Source: Carex sylvatica (Eukaryota; Streptophyta; Magnoliopsida; Poales; Cyperaceae). From it: a stretch of DNA of 64,000 nucleotides. The number at the start of each line of letters is the position of its first letter. Within the stretch, counting starts at the first letter, position 1. Below, in pieces: positions 12,478-24,863 of this stretch. The position numbers and the translations under genes are program-made. The stretch lies in NCBI GenBank assembly GCA_964058845.1, contig CAXKVR010000003.1:409501-473500 (forward strand), given 5' to 3'. Under the pieces are notes generated by a model. That model ran no database searches and was not told where the DNA came from. It saw nothing but the letters and a program-made list of their open reading frames with translations.

Positions 12478-12895
12478 GTAAGTATTCTGCAATCTCTTTT
12501 ATGACAAGTACATGCAATGCTAGATTGCTTTTTAAAAGAATGAAATGCTTGGAATTAACAGCCTCTGGTCCAATTAGTTCCTTGTGAAATTAATTTACAT
12601 CCCGTGGTATTGATTCCGTTACACAATTGACCGTTCTCTCTCTTATAATTCTATGGGGGTAATAAAATGGTAGTGGTATATATTCTTCTAAGTCTCTCTT
12701 CCTCTAAATCCTAATATGCCTCTCAACTTGCACTTCTGAGGACACCCAGTAATCAAATTATTTGTAAGAACTTCCATGTTCAATTCAATATATAATTTCT
12801 ACATGTGATCAATTTGAGCTAGATTATTATCTCAGATCACCAATAATAGTTGTGAACTTATGTTGATTGATTGATTAACTGTTCTTCATGTGTAG
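12478..12895 (+). other. Probable 5'-UTR intron of CslD copy 1
   Basis: Donor ATTT|GTAAGTATT and acceptor ATGTGTAG|ATCGATC lie 18 bp before the start codon at 12,914. The donor context matches the copy 2 leader (GTAAGTATT then TCTGCAATCTC), and all three copies show a leader intron that ends just upstream of the ATG. Confidence 0.6.
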
Positions 12896-12913
12896 ATCGA
12901 TCCCGGACAAATT

Positions 12914-15900
12914 ATGGAACGGAACTCGGAAGCAAGGAGTGAGGAGGGCTATCCATCGAGTTATGCAGCCCGGCGCAATCACACAGGCCTCCCATTGACT
13001 GCGCCGGCCTCTATGGATGATATTTCACGGCTCGAGGGTGAGTACCTCCCCAACACACGTGCACCAATCACTGATGTTGAGGAGTTACAGGCCAGGAGAA
13101 CAGAGACAAGCCATGCAACAGAGATGTCGCCAAATGACGAGAGGTCAAAGCCCCGATCACACAGTGGGGATTGGGATGCAGATTCATATTTGTCGACTGG
13201 AGGTTTCAGGAGGAATTTCAATGGCTACGGAAATGCCAGCGTGCTGCCAGAGGACAGCCCTTTTGCCGAAGGCGCGGCCTATGGAGGTGGGCCTCCTGGT
13301 GGGAGCATCGATGGTACTAGCGATTATAGTGCAGATACACGGCTCACCAGCAAGACATGGAGGCCTCTCAGTCGCAAAATAAGCGTTCCTTCAGCTATTT
13401 TGAGTCCATACAGGTAAATGCTAAATTATATATATTGATAGTCGAATTATGTCCTTTTTTCTAGTGATTTTTCTGTCATTCGTGTTGATGTATGACTTTT
13501 GCAACGACTTCTTGATTTTTTTTTAGTTTTACAATTTTCATATTGAATCACCAAATTCGGAAAAATAATAATACCTAAGATTCAGTTCGAGAATATTTGT
13601 AAAGTGTTTGAAGAGTTATTTTAATTATGTAATTGAAAGTTATTCTGTGAAAATTGATTCAGTTTTACTTATTGTGCTTTCAGATTATTCGTGGTTCTTC
13701 GTCTAGCTGCGCTTATCCTCTTCCTCATGTGGCGGATTATCCATGTCAACCACGACGCTGTCTGGTTGTGGGGTATGTCAGTTGTGTGCGAGATTTGGTT
13801 TGCCATTTCTTGGTTACTTGACCAGTTGCCGAAACTATCTCCGATTGATCGAGCAACCAATCTTGTTGTTCTGAAGGAGAAATTTGAAACCAAGAGTGAC
13901 AAAAACCCCAAGGGCATATCAGACCTTCCTGGCATAGATGTATATGTATCTACCGCCGACCCAGATAAAGAACCCGTACTCGTCACTGCAAATACCATTC
14001 TTTCAATCCTTGCTGCCGATTATCCAGTAGAGAAGCTAGCTTGCTATGTGTCTGATGATGGTGGTTCTCTTTTAACTTATGAGGCTTTGGCAGAGGCAGC
14101 TGTTTTTGCAAATAACTGGATCCCATTTTGTAGAAAGCACAATATTGAGCCGAGGAACCCTGAGTCCTACTTCAATCTAAAGAAGGATCCTTTCAAAGAC
14201 AAGGTACAATGTTTATAAATGTTCAATCAGTCATAACATAAGAGATGATCAGTTAATTTGAATTTAATAATTAATTAATTATACTTCACCAAGCTGCTAT
14301 TAATTTATAGGTGAGGCCGGACTTTGTGAAAGACAGGCGGCGGGTGAAGAGGGAGTACGATGAATTCAAAGTGCGTGTTAATGGCCTCCCAAATGCAATC
14401 AAGCGGCGATCAGACACATTCAATGCAGTCGAAGATCAGGCAAGGCAGCGCCGGATGAATTTGGAAGATGATGATCATGAGATGCCCAAGCTATTTAAGC
14501 CTGTTAAGGCAACTTGGATGGCAGATAGGACTCACTGGGCCGGAACATGGATAAACCCCACAACCGACCATAAAAAGGGTGACCATGCTGGTATCGTACA
14601 GGTTTGTTTGTGTCATAATTTTCCAAATTCATACAAATATCATACTCGATTGTTGCACAGTAAACTCACCAATCTCTAAATTAATTCACTGAAGGTGTTG
14701 ATAAAACCGGCACATAACGAACAACAATCTGGAAACCGAGAAGATAGTAAGGTTCCATTCGACTTCAGTATGGTGGATGTAAGAGTTCCAATGCTAGTTT
14801 ATGTATCTCGTGAGAAGCGCCCCGGTTATGACCACAACAAGAAGGCTGGTGCCATGAATGCTCTGGTTCGCTCATCAGCCATCATGTCCAATGGCCCATT
14901 TATTCTCAATTTGGATTGTGATCACTATGTAAACAACTCTCAAGCCTTCCGTGAGGCCATGTGTTTTATGATGGATAGAGGTGGTGATCGTGTTGCTTTC
15001 ATCCAGTTCCCACAACGCTTTGAGGGTATTGACCCTTCTGACCGTTATTCTAACCACAACAGGGTTTTCTTTGACATCAATATGCGTGCACTCGATGGTC
15101 TTCAGGGACCAGAATATGTAGGCACTGGCTGCATGTTCCGTCGCATTGCCTTGTATGGTTTTGACCCACCTCGCCAAAAGAAATCACGTGGTTGTTGCAA
15201 GCCAAGAAGCCGATCGAGATCACGTGAGATAGATGAGTCCGAACTAGCACTTCGGCCATCTGAAGAACTACCTGGCATGTCAACATGGCCTAAAAAGTTT
15301 GGCAACTCAAACTACTTTCTTGACTCAATCCTAGTTGCTGAATATAACGGACGTCCACTTGCTGATCATCCATCAGTAAAAAATGGTCGGGAACCATTAG
15401 CTTTAATTGCTCCTCGTGAGCCCCTCACAAAGGACATGGTGGCTGAAGCCATTGGTGTTATTTCATGTTGGTACGAAGATAAAACAGATTGGGGTCTCAG
15501 TGTTGGATGGGTTTATGGTTCGGTTACAGAAGATGTGGTCACCGGTTATAAGATGCATACCCGTGGATGGCGCTCAGTGTATTGCCTCACCAAAAGAGAT
15601 GCATTCCGTGGTAGTGCACCAATCAATCTCACTGATAGACTGCACCAGGTCAGGAATCTTCTCACATTAATACATTATTTTTCTACTTTTAGCAACTTCT
15701 ACTAATTAATTTGACATCAGTACTGAACTCTGGTTTCATATATATATAGGTACTCCGATGGGCCACAGGATCAGTCGAGATATTTTTTTCACGCAACAAC
15801 GCATTTCTTGGAGGCTCCCGACTAAACTTCCTGCAGCGCATTGCATACCTTAATGTTGGCATTTATCCTTTCACCTCCATCTTTCTTCTCGTGTATTGCT

Positions 15901-16532
15901 TCATCCCAGCCCTCTCCCTCTTCACAGGCCAATTCATAGTAGAAACCCTAAGCGTATCATTCATCGTTTACCTTCTAATCATCACAGCCACTCTATGCGT
16001 GCTAGCACTCCTTGAGATCAAGTGGTCAGGCATCACACTTGAAGAATGGTGGCGCAATGAGCAGTTCTGGATGATTGGTGGTACGAGTGCACATTTAACT
16101 GCTGTTTTTCAGGGAATATTAAAAGTGATTGCTGGTATAGAGATCTCATTCACCTTGACCTCAAAGGCGTCTAACGAAGATGAGGAAGATGAGTTTGCTG
16201 ATCTCTATGTCATAAAATGGACATTCCTCATGATCCCACCAGTCACCATCATGATGGTTAACATAATTGCAATTGCCGTCGGAATTAGCAGAGCCATCTA
16301 CCAGAAACATAAGAACTGGGGCAAATTATTGGGTGGAACATTTTTCAGTTTTTGGGTACTGGCACACTTGTTCCCTTTCGCCAAAGGATTGATGGGGAGG
16401 AAAGGGAGAACACCCACCATTGTTTTTATCTGGTCCGGCCTTATCTCCGTCACCATCGCTCTGCTTGTTGTCGGTATCAATCCACCGTCAAACAACCAGT
16501 GGCAAATTGGCGGCTCATTCGATTTCCCTTAA
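12914..16532 (+). CDS. CSLD: CslD-type glucan synthase, catalytic motifs intact, zinc-binding domain missing
   Basis: Cellulose-synthase-like D protein of family GT2: a multi-spanning processive beta-glycosyltransferase of the Golgi or plasma membrane. Five exons, all in phase: 12,914-13,413; 13,684-14,203; 14,311-14,601; 14,695-15,648; 15,750-16,532; 1,015 residues predicted. Two transmembrane segments follow residue 167 and about six lie in the last exon. The catalytic set is complete: D291-D292-G-G, D511-C-D513, T715-E-D717 and Q755-V-L-R-W759. Family members are usually above 1,100 residues. The shortfall lies in exon 1, where the eight-cysteine RING-like domain present in the two downstream copies is absent: sequence corresponding to LEG-YL-NT is followed directly by an unrelated Glu/Arg/Ser-rich stretch. 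Grass CslF proteins also lack this domain. Same strand as, and homologous over the full length to, the genes at 27,947 and 35,832. The product sugar chain (cellulose-like or mannan) cannot be told from sequence. Confidence 0.95.
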
Positions 16533-18660
16533 GACCTTAATTGTTGTTCAATCAGAAGAAAATTAAAGCATAGATTATTTATTTATTTCTTTCTTATCAA
16601 TTGTTACCATTGTGTAGATTGTTTTTAATATTCTTTTGTTCAATATTTTGCCATTTTGTAATTCTTTATGCATGCACTACAGTTTATTTCTTGACTCAAA
16701 ACATGTAAGTTAACAGATAAATATTGTTTCACCTTCTTGTTGCATTTTACTTTTGTTTTGTAAATTTTTGTCCATTTTTTTCTTCTCTTTTTCATTTTAT
16801 TTTTATGGATTGTTATCTGCTTATTTATTTGAAGAGATTTGGTTGCTCTGACTCTTAAACACACTGATGGCAGTTAGACGAGTTTTGTAAGTTCAAGAAA
16901 ATGAAAGCATAAAATGGTTAAAATATTTGCTTGAAAATGAAAATAACATGAAACAGAGCTTTATATATCAAACAGAATGGTAAAAACAGAGCTTTATATA
17001 TCTCTTTTTATAAATATATAAAGAAAAATAAAGAAAATAACAAGCTAAACAAAACTAAGCAAAGCATTGAGAAAAAATGCTAAAAATAAAGAAAAAGACA
17101 AACAAGTGTTACTTAACGGTCGTAGCAGACAACGCACCAGTGAACTAAACACAACAAAGACAAACTGTTACACAAATGAAAGACGGTATAATAATTTCAT
17201 TTTTACCATGTCATCCAATAAGATAATCATTTTTGAAATAATAATTTTAATGATCATATAAAATCTGATTCTGCTTCTGAATTTAGTGAAGCTAGCTTAC
17301 AAATTTCAGATGTGGGGTTCTGTTTATATATCAAACGTGCTTGATGCACATACCAGCTAATTAGATTGAGACAAGATTAGAAAATGCCTGGTACCAGTAC
17401 GGTGCAAAATTAAGCAACTATATGGTACCGTGCTGGCTCATTTCCAACAAGAAAACTTTAATTTAGCACTAAAAAAATTGAGCCAGGTAATGATTTGATT
17501 ATGAACACCTAACAAAAAAGAATCTTAAATAGAGAAAGTCACACCATGACCGGATACGTACATCATGACACAGAATAATTCTGACATGACGAAGCACGAC
17601 ACACATGCCAGTCACGTAATGTGACTTACATGTTGCGTGTCATGACCATTCTTAGAAAAATACAACGGCACGACACGTAAATTGGTCTGATCACAGTACG
17701 AGACACCCCATGAAAAATAATCAAAATAACACAAAATTTATGTCATTATTTATCTCAAATAATATTGCAATTTCCAAATAACAATTGATTGTTTTATACA
17801 TAAATTTTTGTACAATATTATTTCTTTATTTTACAAAATTTTCCTTAATTTTTCACTTTTTCTGATTTTTTTTTCTTACTTAAACTAACTTAAAGTTAAA
17901 AAAAAAATAGTCACACATTTGATCACAACGTAATTATATAATGTGTTGTGATCACTCGTGTGTCATGACAATAAAATAATTTATAATTTTAATGATAACA
18001 CGGCAAGTAATCTAAATCACAACATAATTAGTCACTACACAGGAATTTACATTCCTATTTATGAATTTCATGTCTACAATGTACCAGCCTATTACTGGTT
18101 AATTTTCACAAAGTAATAATTTGTTTTTTCTATCACAGTTCACAGACCAAATAATTTATTTTTATATAAAAATAACAACAAAAGTAGGAAAGAGAATAAT
18201 TCAAACTTAGTGGGGTAGGTTCAAGCTCATTAGTATTTAGTGGCAATCCACAATTTTGCTTTTTCGAATATTTCCTTCAAAGTAATTATAAATGACATGA
18301 AAAAATATATATGCTACGAACATCGTGCATGCGCATTTGCAAGGAGCATCTTAATTTGTTAGTTAGTATTTTTATTTTTAAAACTTGGTTTGACTGAAAT
18401 TTTCTTTTCTCATATCAATTTTTTTATTACAACTAAAATCAGCCATATTGATTTGGTCAGTGTTCCTATAATACAAGCTACATTATTATAAAGTGTTCTT
18501 ATTAAAATAAAAAAATAAAAAATAAGATTGGTTGACGTTAATTATATTATATTGCTTGATGTATACAGAGAAATCCATTAAATTAATGCCGTTTATTTAT
18601 TAATGTGTTTGAATAATTCTATTACTATGTATAAAGCATTTCCAACTCCATATTAGTAAC
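16533..18660. other. Spacer downstream of CslD copy 1
   Basis: No gene seen. It holds a short direct repeat (ACAGAGCTTTATATATC near 16,955 and 16,987). At 17,540-17,720 there is a patch rich in CATGACAC, CACGACAC and CGTGTCATG words, resembling degenerate hAT-like plant repeats without definable ends. The block GCATTTCCAACTCCATATTA ends just before the transposon at 18,661 and recurs beyond its other end near 22,565. Confidence 0.5.
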
Positions 18661-19151
18661 TCCGGCCATTTTTATTAATACCCTAAAAATATATATATAT
18701 AATTTTAAAAATGCCTCCGCATTAGATTTTTTTGTCAAAATTGCCCCGACCGCCAGGTCCACGGGCGGCCCAATCCCCTAGCGGACCACCCGGGACAGGA
18801 GCACCCCACTAGGGGACCAGACCGCCCTTGATCCGGGCGGTCCTATGTTTTTTTTTTTTTTTTTTAGAGAGATGTTAATATTTTTTATTTAAATAATTTT
18901 GTGAATAAATTTTTTTTCTGGTTTAGAGTGTATATCAAAAAATAAGATATTTGATATATTTATGAAGTGATGTCGTAACTCTTTATAACTTTGATTGATT
19001 TGATTTGTCAGTTAGATATCACAAGTCTAAAGATAACACTAATTAAGGACTTAACATTAATTCTTAATAATTTATTTTATTCAAATATACACCAAAAAAT
19101 ATAGTTAGATTGTCTCAATGATATACATATACATATATACATATATATATA

Positions 19152-19567
19152 GAGTAAGTCTACCATACATTGCAATGCATAGGCACCTCTATGCATTGGA
19201 CTATAAATCACGGATTCAAAGTCCAAATGACCGATCCAAACCATTTATCTTGTTCTCCATATTAATATGTGCTTGGAGACCAAATTTTATATTTTTTGGA
19301 ATTTTTTTACTATTTATTAAGTCACTTTGAAAATTACTGATCCAACGGTGCCTTTTGATTTTACTGTAACCGTTGGATCAGCAATTTTCAATGTGGCTTA
19401 ATAAATATTAAAAAAATTCCGAAAAATGTAAAATTTGGTCTCCAAGCACATATTAATATGGAGAACAAGATGAACGGTTTGGATCGGTCATTTGGACTTT
19501 GAATATGATAATTTATAGTCCAATGCATAGAGGTGCCAATGCATTGCAATGTATGGTAGACTTACTC
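19152..19567. mobile_element. MITE family M2, copy a (416 bp), inside X1
   Basis: Ends GAGTAAGTCTACCATACATT and complement, with the inner palindromic words TTGCAATGCATAGG and CCTCTATGCATTGG. Flanked by TA-rich tracts. The asymmetric centre (GGTGCCTTTTGATTTTACTG) is in the opposite orientation to copy b at 20,075. Confidence 0.9.
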
Positions 19568-19591
19568 TCTCTCTATATATATATATATATA

Positions 19592-20016
19592 GAGGTTGGC
19601 TACTATGCTTATATAAGCATATCCCCACATATGCTTATAACTCATTTTTGTGCTTCCAATGTCCAAATGGTCGATCTGAACCGTTCATCTTGTTCTCCAT
19701 ATTAATATGTGCTTGGAAACTAAATTTTATATTTTTCTGAATTTTTTTACTATTTATTAAGCCACTTTGAAAATTGCTGATCCAACGGTGGCTGCACAAA
19801 ACAGTAAAATCAGCAGCCACCGTTGGATTAATAATTTTCAAAGTGGCTTAATAAATAGTAAAAAAATTCAGAAAAATGTAAAATTTAGTTTCCAAGCACA
19901 TATTAATATGGAGAACAAGATGAACGGTTCAGATCGACCATTTGGACATTGGAAGCACAAAAATGAGTTATAAGCATATGTGGGGATATGCTTATATAAG
20001 CATAGTAGACAACCTC
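19592..20016. mobile_element. MITE family M1, copy d (425 bp), inside X1
   Basis: Nearly identical to the M1 copies at 5.5-6.4 kb, with GAGGTTGGCTACTATGC ends and the same palindromic body. It is sandwiched between two M2 copies, joined to each through TA-rich microsatellite sequence. Confidence 0.9.
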
Positions 20017-20074
20017 TATACATATATATATACATATATATACATATATATATACATATATATATACATATATA

Positions 20075-20490
20075 GAGTAAGTCTACCATACATTGCAATG
20101 CATAGGCACCTCTATGCATTGGACTATAAATCACCATATTCAAAGTCCAAATGACCGATCCAAACCGTTCATCTTGTTCTCCATATTAATATGTGCTTGG
20201 AGATCAAATTTTACATTTTTTGGAATTTTTTTACTATTTATTAAGCCACATTGAAAATCGCTGATCCAACGGTTACAGTAAAATCAAAAGGCACCGTTGG
20301 ATCAGTAATTTTCAAAGTGACTTCATAAATAGTAAAAAAATTCCAAAAAATATAAAATTTGGTCTCCAAGCACATATTAATATGGAGAACAAGATAAATG
20401 GTTTGGATCGGTCATTTGGACTTTGAATCCGTGATTTATAGTCCAATGCATAGAGGTGCCTATGCATTGCAATGTATGGTAGACTTACTC
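20075..20490. mobile_element. MITE family M2, copy b (416 bp), inverted relative to copy a
   Basis: Same length and ends as copy a, and its centre reads as the complement (CAGTAAAATCAAAAGGCACC). It follows a tract of TATATACA units. Together with copies M2a and M1d it forms an M2-M1-M2 block of about 1.34 kb. Confidence 0.9.
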
Positions 20491-22052
20491 TATATATGCT
20501 GATCGTTGTATGCCTACCGTCGAACGAAAACTTAAATTGAATTTTTGAGACACTAAATGACATTTTTTTTGAAATTATGATGCTTCGATTACCCGGGGAC
20601 TAACCCCGGGGTAATATTCAGATCCGTCTCATCCCCCCTTTCTAAAAAGTGGTCATACGCGCAAATCCAACTTTCCTAGCCAAAGTTATCGATGTTTAAA
20701 GTTTCTTCGAAAGCTGAACTTTAAAAATTCATAACTAACAGTAAAAAAAATCAAATAAATTAAATTGGGAAAATTGTGAAAATGCCACTCCAAAACCTTC
20801 AAATTGTGAAAATGCCATCCTGAACTTTGAAATTGTAAAAATGCCACTCCAAACTTCATTAATTTGTAATTTTGCCACTCCAAATAATTAATGACTAAAA
20901 TACCCTCCCATCACCAAACTCTTCTCCCACCCGGTTCCCACCTCTTCTAACTACAGAATTTTTTTGCGTGGTTGACAAAATCCAAGGTTTCTGATTGCTG
21001 ATGGAATTTTTTTGCGTGGTTGACTCCAAAAAATTTCTGCGGTTAGAAGAGGTGGGAAAATTTTTGGGAGGGTATTTTAGTCATTAATTATTTAGAGTGG
21101 CAAAATTACAATTAATGAAGTTTGGAGTGGCATTTTTACAATTTCAAAGTTTAGGATGGCATTTTCACAATTTGAAGGTTTTGGAGTGGCATTTTCACAA
21201 TTTTCCCATTTTAATTTATTTGATTTTTTTTACTGTTAGTTATGAATTTTTAAAGTTCAGCTTTCGAAGAAACTTTAAACATCGATAACTTTGGCTAGGA
21301 AAGTTGGATTTGCGCGTATGACCACTTTTTAGAAAGGGGGGATGAGACGGATCTGAATATTACCCCGGGGTTAGTCCCCGGGTAATCGAAGCATCATAAT
21401 TTCAAAAAAAATGTCATTTAGTGTCTCAAAAATTCAATTTAAGTTTTCGTTCGACGGTAGGCATACAACGATCAGCATTTTGTTTAGTCAAAAGCCTAAG
21501 AGATTATTCAAGAATTATCCATATAATTATTTTAAAATGCATTTACGTATTTGTTTGCCTATCTCTGAGCAAATGATATATGTTGACAATAATCAAATAA
21601 TTCAATTATTCTCTAAAAAAAAAAAATTAACATCATTGAGACAATCTAACTATATTTTCTGGTGTATATTTGAATAAAATAAATTATTAAGAATTAATGT
21701 CAAGTCCTTAATTAGTGTTATCTTTAGACTTGTGATACCCAACTGACAAATCAAATCAATCAAAGTTATAAAGAGTTACGACATCACTTCATAAATATAT
21801 CAAATGTCTTATTTTTTGATATACACTCTAAACAAGAAAAAAAAATTATTCACAAAATTATTTAAATGAAAAATATTAACATCTCTCTCTTAAAAAAAAA
21901 ACAGAGGACCGCCCGGACCAGGGGCGGTCTGGTTCCCTAGTGGGGTGGTCCGCTAGGGGATTGGGCCGCCCGTGGGCTTGGCGGTCGGGGCAATTTTGAC
22001 AAAAAATCTGATGCGGGGGCATTTTTAAAATTATATATATATATTTTTTTAG

Positions 22053-22469
22053 CAAAGCTAGGGTGTGATGTGCTCACCAAGAAGTTTTGGTGAGCACACT
22101 CCAAAAGTATATCGAATCAACTTCAAACAACAAATTCAAACCGTTGAAATCCACATACTTCATGAGTGATGCATGTCTATGCAAAATTTTGAAAATTTTG
22201 AATTCATTTGCTACAAGGTCAAGCGGTCAAAGAAATGAACATTTTATTTATAAGTTGTTTTATATATTTATTTTTCATTATTTCTTTGACCGCTTGACCT
22301 TGCAGCAAATGAATTCGAAACTTTCAAAATTTTGCATGAACATGCATCACTCATGAAGTACATGGATTTCAACGGTTTGGATTCGTCGTTTGAAGCCGAT
22401 CCGATATTTTTGGAGTTGTGCTCACCAAATTTTTTTGATGAACACATCACACCCTAACTTTTCTCTTTC
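22053..22469. mobile_element. MITE M3 (417 bp) in the right arm of X1, 8-bp target duplication
   Basis: Ends with TAGGGTGTGATGTG, followed by GCTCACC-like arms; the right end is the complement CACATCACACCCTAAC. It is bounded by the direct repeat TTTTTTAG (22,045-22,052 and 22,470-22,477). The left arm of X1 shows the uninterrupted sequence at this place, which proves the insertion. The interior shares the CTTCAAAC-GAATCC core with the elements at 8,511 and 23,601. Confidence 0.88.
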
Positions 22470-22497
22470 TTTTTTAGGATATTAATAAAAATGGCCG

Positions 22498-23036
22498 TAA
22501 TAACTCTAGCAACTTAGCAACTTGATACCTTAAATTAAAATACTTTTTTCAGTTTAAATTTGAGCATTTCCAACTCCATATTAACAACTGCATTGAATAA
22601 TAAAATAATGCAATCAAAGTAATTAATCATATAATACAATAAACCACACAATGTGATCGAACAACAAAGTAATTAACATGAATAATTAAATAATGCAATC
22701 AAACTGAATAATAAATAAGTCAAATTAAATAAAACACACAAATTAAATAATAAGAATAAAAGATAATCAACGAGAATAATAAAACAAATTAATTATAAAA
22801 CTTGGCATTTATTATTATTCATGTTGAGTGCTTCATAAATCATATTAAGTGTTTCTAACTTTCTATTATTCACTTTGATTATTTTATTTTATTATTCATG
22901 TTTTGCTTCGCTATTTATAATAATCAAATAGTTAAAGAAGTTTTGACCAATCAAATGTTAACTCTGCTAATTGAGTTGCAGTATCTATAACGATATCATT
23001 AGTGTCACAGTAGCATTTTCCATTCTATTATTTATT

Positions 23037-23078
<42 letters not shown>

Positions 23079-23600
23079 GTTGTTGTTGTTGTTATTATTA
23101 TTATTATTATTATTTACAGTACTGGATATTTATATCTATTGTCATACACAAAAACTTGATGCAAGACTAAATAAATATCTAATTATGCTAGTTTAAACAT
23201 TTGTGTAGGATATTAGATATAAATAACATAAATATTTGTGCATAATATTAAATAAAAAATATTTGGTTATTGAAGGAATTGAGTCACCATGTAGATTTAA
23301 ACACCAAACTATTTCACTATAAATTGAGTCAAATTCTGTTTATAATCAACTCTTCAAATGAACATTATAGATAACTAAGTTGTGTCATAATCAATTTTGA
23401 AACAGTGATAAAGACAATATTTTTATGTAAAAAATTACAAATTTAAAATATCGATAAAATCTCTTATAAATATTAAATAGTTTGACGACTTGACTTGCAA
23501 CATTTACTAAGAAAAACATTGTTGAGTCTGACAGAACAGTAAGAAACAATTCTTTAAATTTATAGTTCTAAAAATTATATGTACAAGTATTATCGAGTCC
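22498..23600. repeat. AT-rich spacer with a trinucleotide microsatellite
   Basis: It includes the second copy of GCATTTCCAACTCCATATTA near 22,565 and a compound microsatellite at about 23,039-23,115: (TTA)n, then (TTG)5, then (TTA)n. No gene seen. The open frames here are translated microsatellite. Confidence 0.65.
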
Positions 23601-23986
23601 GGCTAGTATGACATCGGTGTCACATGACACTAACTTCAAAATTGATTTAATAGACTTCAAACGACTAATCCAAATCATTCAAACCAATTTACTTTATGAG
23701 TGATGCGTTTACATGTATTTTTTTATATATATATTTTTGAGTTATTTTAGTATCAAATCAAGTGGTAAAATTTTTGAAAAATGAATGTATTAAAATTAAC
23801 TTAAAACTGACACATTTGACCGCTTGACTTGATATCAAATATAAATTCAAAAAGTTATAAATTTTACATGTAAACGCACAATTAATGAAGTAGATCAATT
23901 TGAACGGTTTGAATTTACTATTTGAAGTCGATTCGATATGTTTTAGACTTAGTGTTATATAGACTAAAATGAATGTTATACTAACC
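23601..23986. mobile_element. Fold-back MITE related to M3 (about 386 bp)
   Basis: The ends (left GGCTAGTATGACATC, right GTTATACTAACC) form imperfect inverted repeats. The arms share GACTTCAAACGACTAATCC and GCGTTTACATGT with their complements. The core resembles M3 although the ends differ. Borders approximate. Confidence 0.68.
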
Positions 23987-24863
23987 AAACTTAGTATTAT
24001 CACTGAGTTCTCTTAAAAAAATATTATCAGTGAGGGGTAAAAAAAGGAAACGGCACATCTCGTACAATTAAATTTAAAAGTTTTTCTCATTTTGACTTTA
24101 CATTATTATTAATTACAATGTGCATTGTTGTCCTATTAAATTATGTACGATTGTTGGTAGCTGAGAGCATCGATCGTGGTAACTGGTCCGAATTAATTTT
24201 GGCTTGTCTTTTGATTCAATTGCCACCAGAATAAATCTAAGTATCGTGGCAACATGTCACAACCGACATATACTTCTTACCTTTTTTGTGGGAAAAAATA
24301 TTTGTACATTTTTTTATGAAACTTTTTAGCACATGTTGAGAATTAAAGTCTTTTATCTCCGTTTTAATATAATTTACTATGCATTTTATTAAAAGGTGGA
24401 AGTGAAGTCTACAAACTTTTATTTAATGTTCATAAAATATTTTGCATTAAATTTGAATTTTACTATTTTTCACACAAAATATATTGCTTTTTATCACTAA
24501 ACCAAATACTTTGTCTGAATATTAAATTTTGAACATGAATTTTTATATGAACGATAATATATGTAACTTAAGACGTAATTCTCATAACGTCACTAAATTT
24601 TATTTGTACCACAACAATTTTTTCTTTTTTAAAAAATAAATAATTGTGGACATAACCACTGATTTCATATTAAAATCACAAGCTGAAAAGAAACACAGAA
24701 AGTAGTATCGACTCTTACAGCTAAATTCTTACATTGTACCAGCAATCACTTACAATGAACATTTACTTATAAGACACTAGAAAAGCTGAAATACCAGCAG
24801 AATACAAAATAAAGCAGTTCAACCAAACATACAAGTTCAATAACAGATCCAAAATACTGAAAC
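23987..24863. other. AT-rich spacer
   Basis: No gene, RNA gene or transposon end recognised. Ends in ACTGAAAC, the left target duplication of the next element. Confidence 0.5.

Larger units (their letters stand above)
18661..22497. mobile_element. Mutator-like fold-back element X1, with nested insertions
   Basis: The ends CCGGCCATTTTTATTAATA and its complement frame a giant inverted repeat. The outer arms 18,661-19,117 and about 21,616-22,497 pair, and inner arms 20,499-20,915 and about 21,055-21,477 pair around a short loop. A GC-rich subterminal block (ACCGCCAGGTCC, GGGCGGCCCAATCCCCTAG) is shared in style with X2-X4. The flanking target duplication is imperfect (TTAGTAACT against GTAATAACT). 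Four MITEs sit inside it: three in the left arm and one in the right arm. Removing them leaves roughly 2 kb of almost pure hairpin. There is no transposase. Confidence 0.82.

Noticed and set aside
12979..13382. Overlapping open frames in other frames of CslD copy 1 exon 1, tested as a source of the missing zinc-binding domain
   Set aside because: Neither the alternate plus frame nor the minus frame contains the CPGC or closely spaced cysteine pattern; the domain is absent, not frameshifted.
22971..23159. Hydrophobic 62-residue open frame resembling a membrane peptide
   Set aside because: It is the translation of the TTA/TTG microsatellite (runs of Ile and Val).
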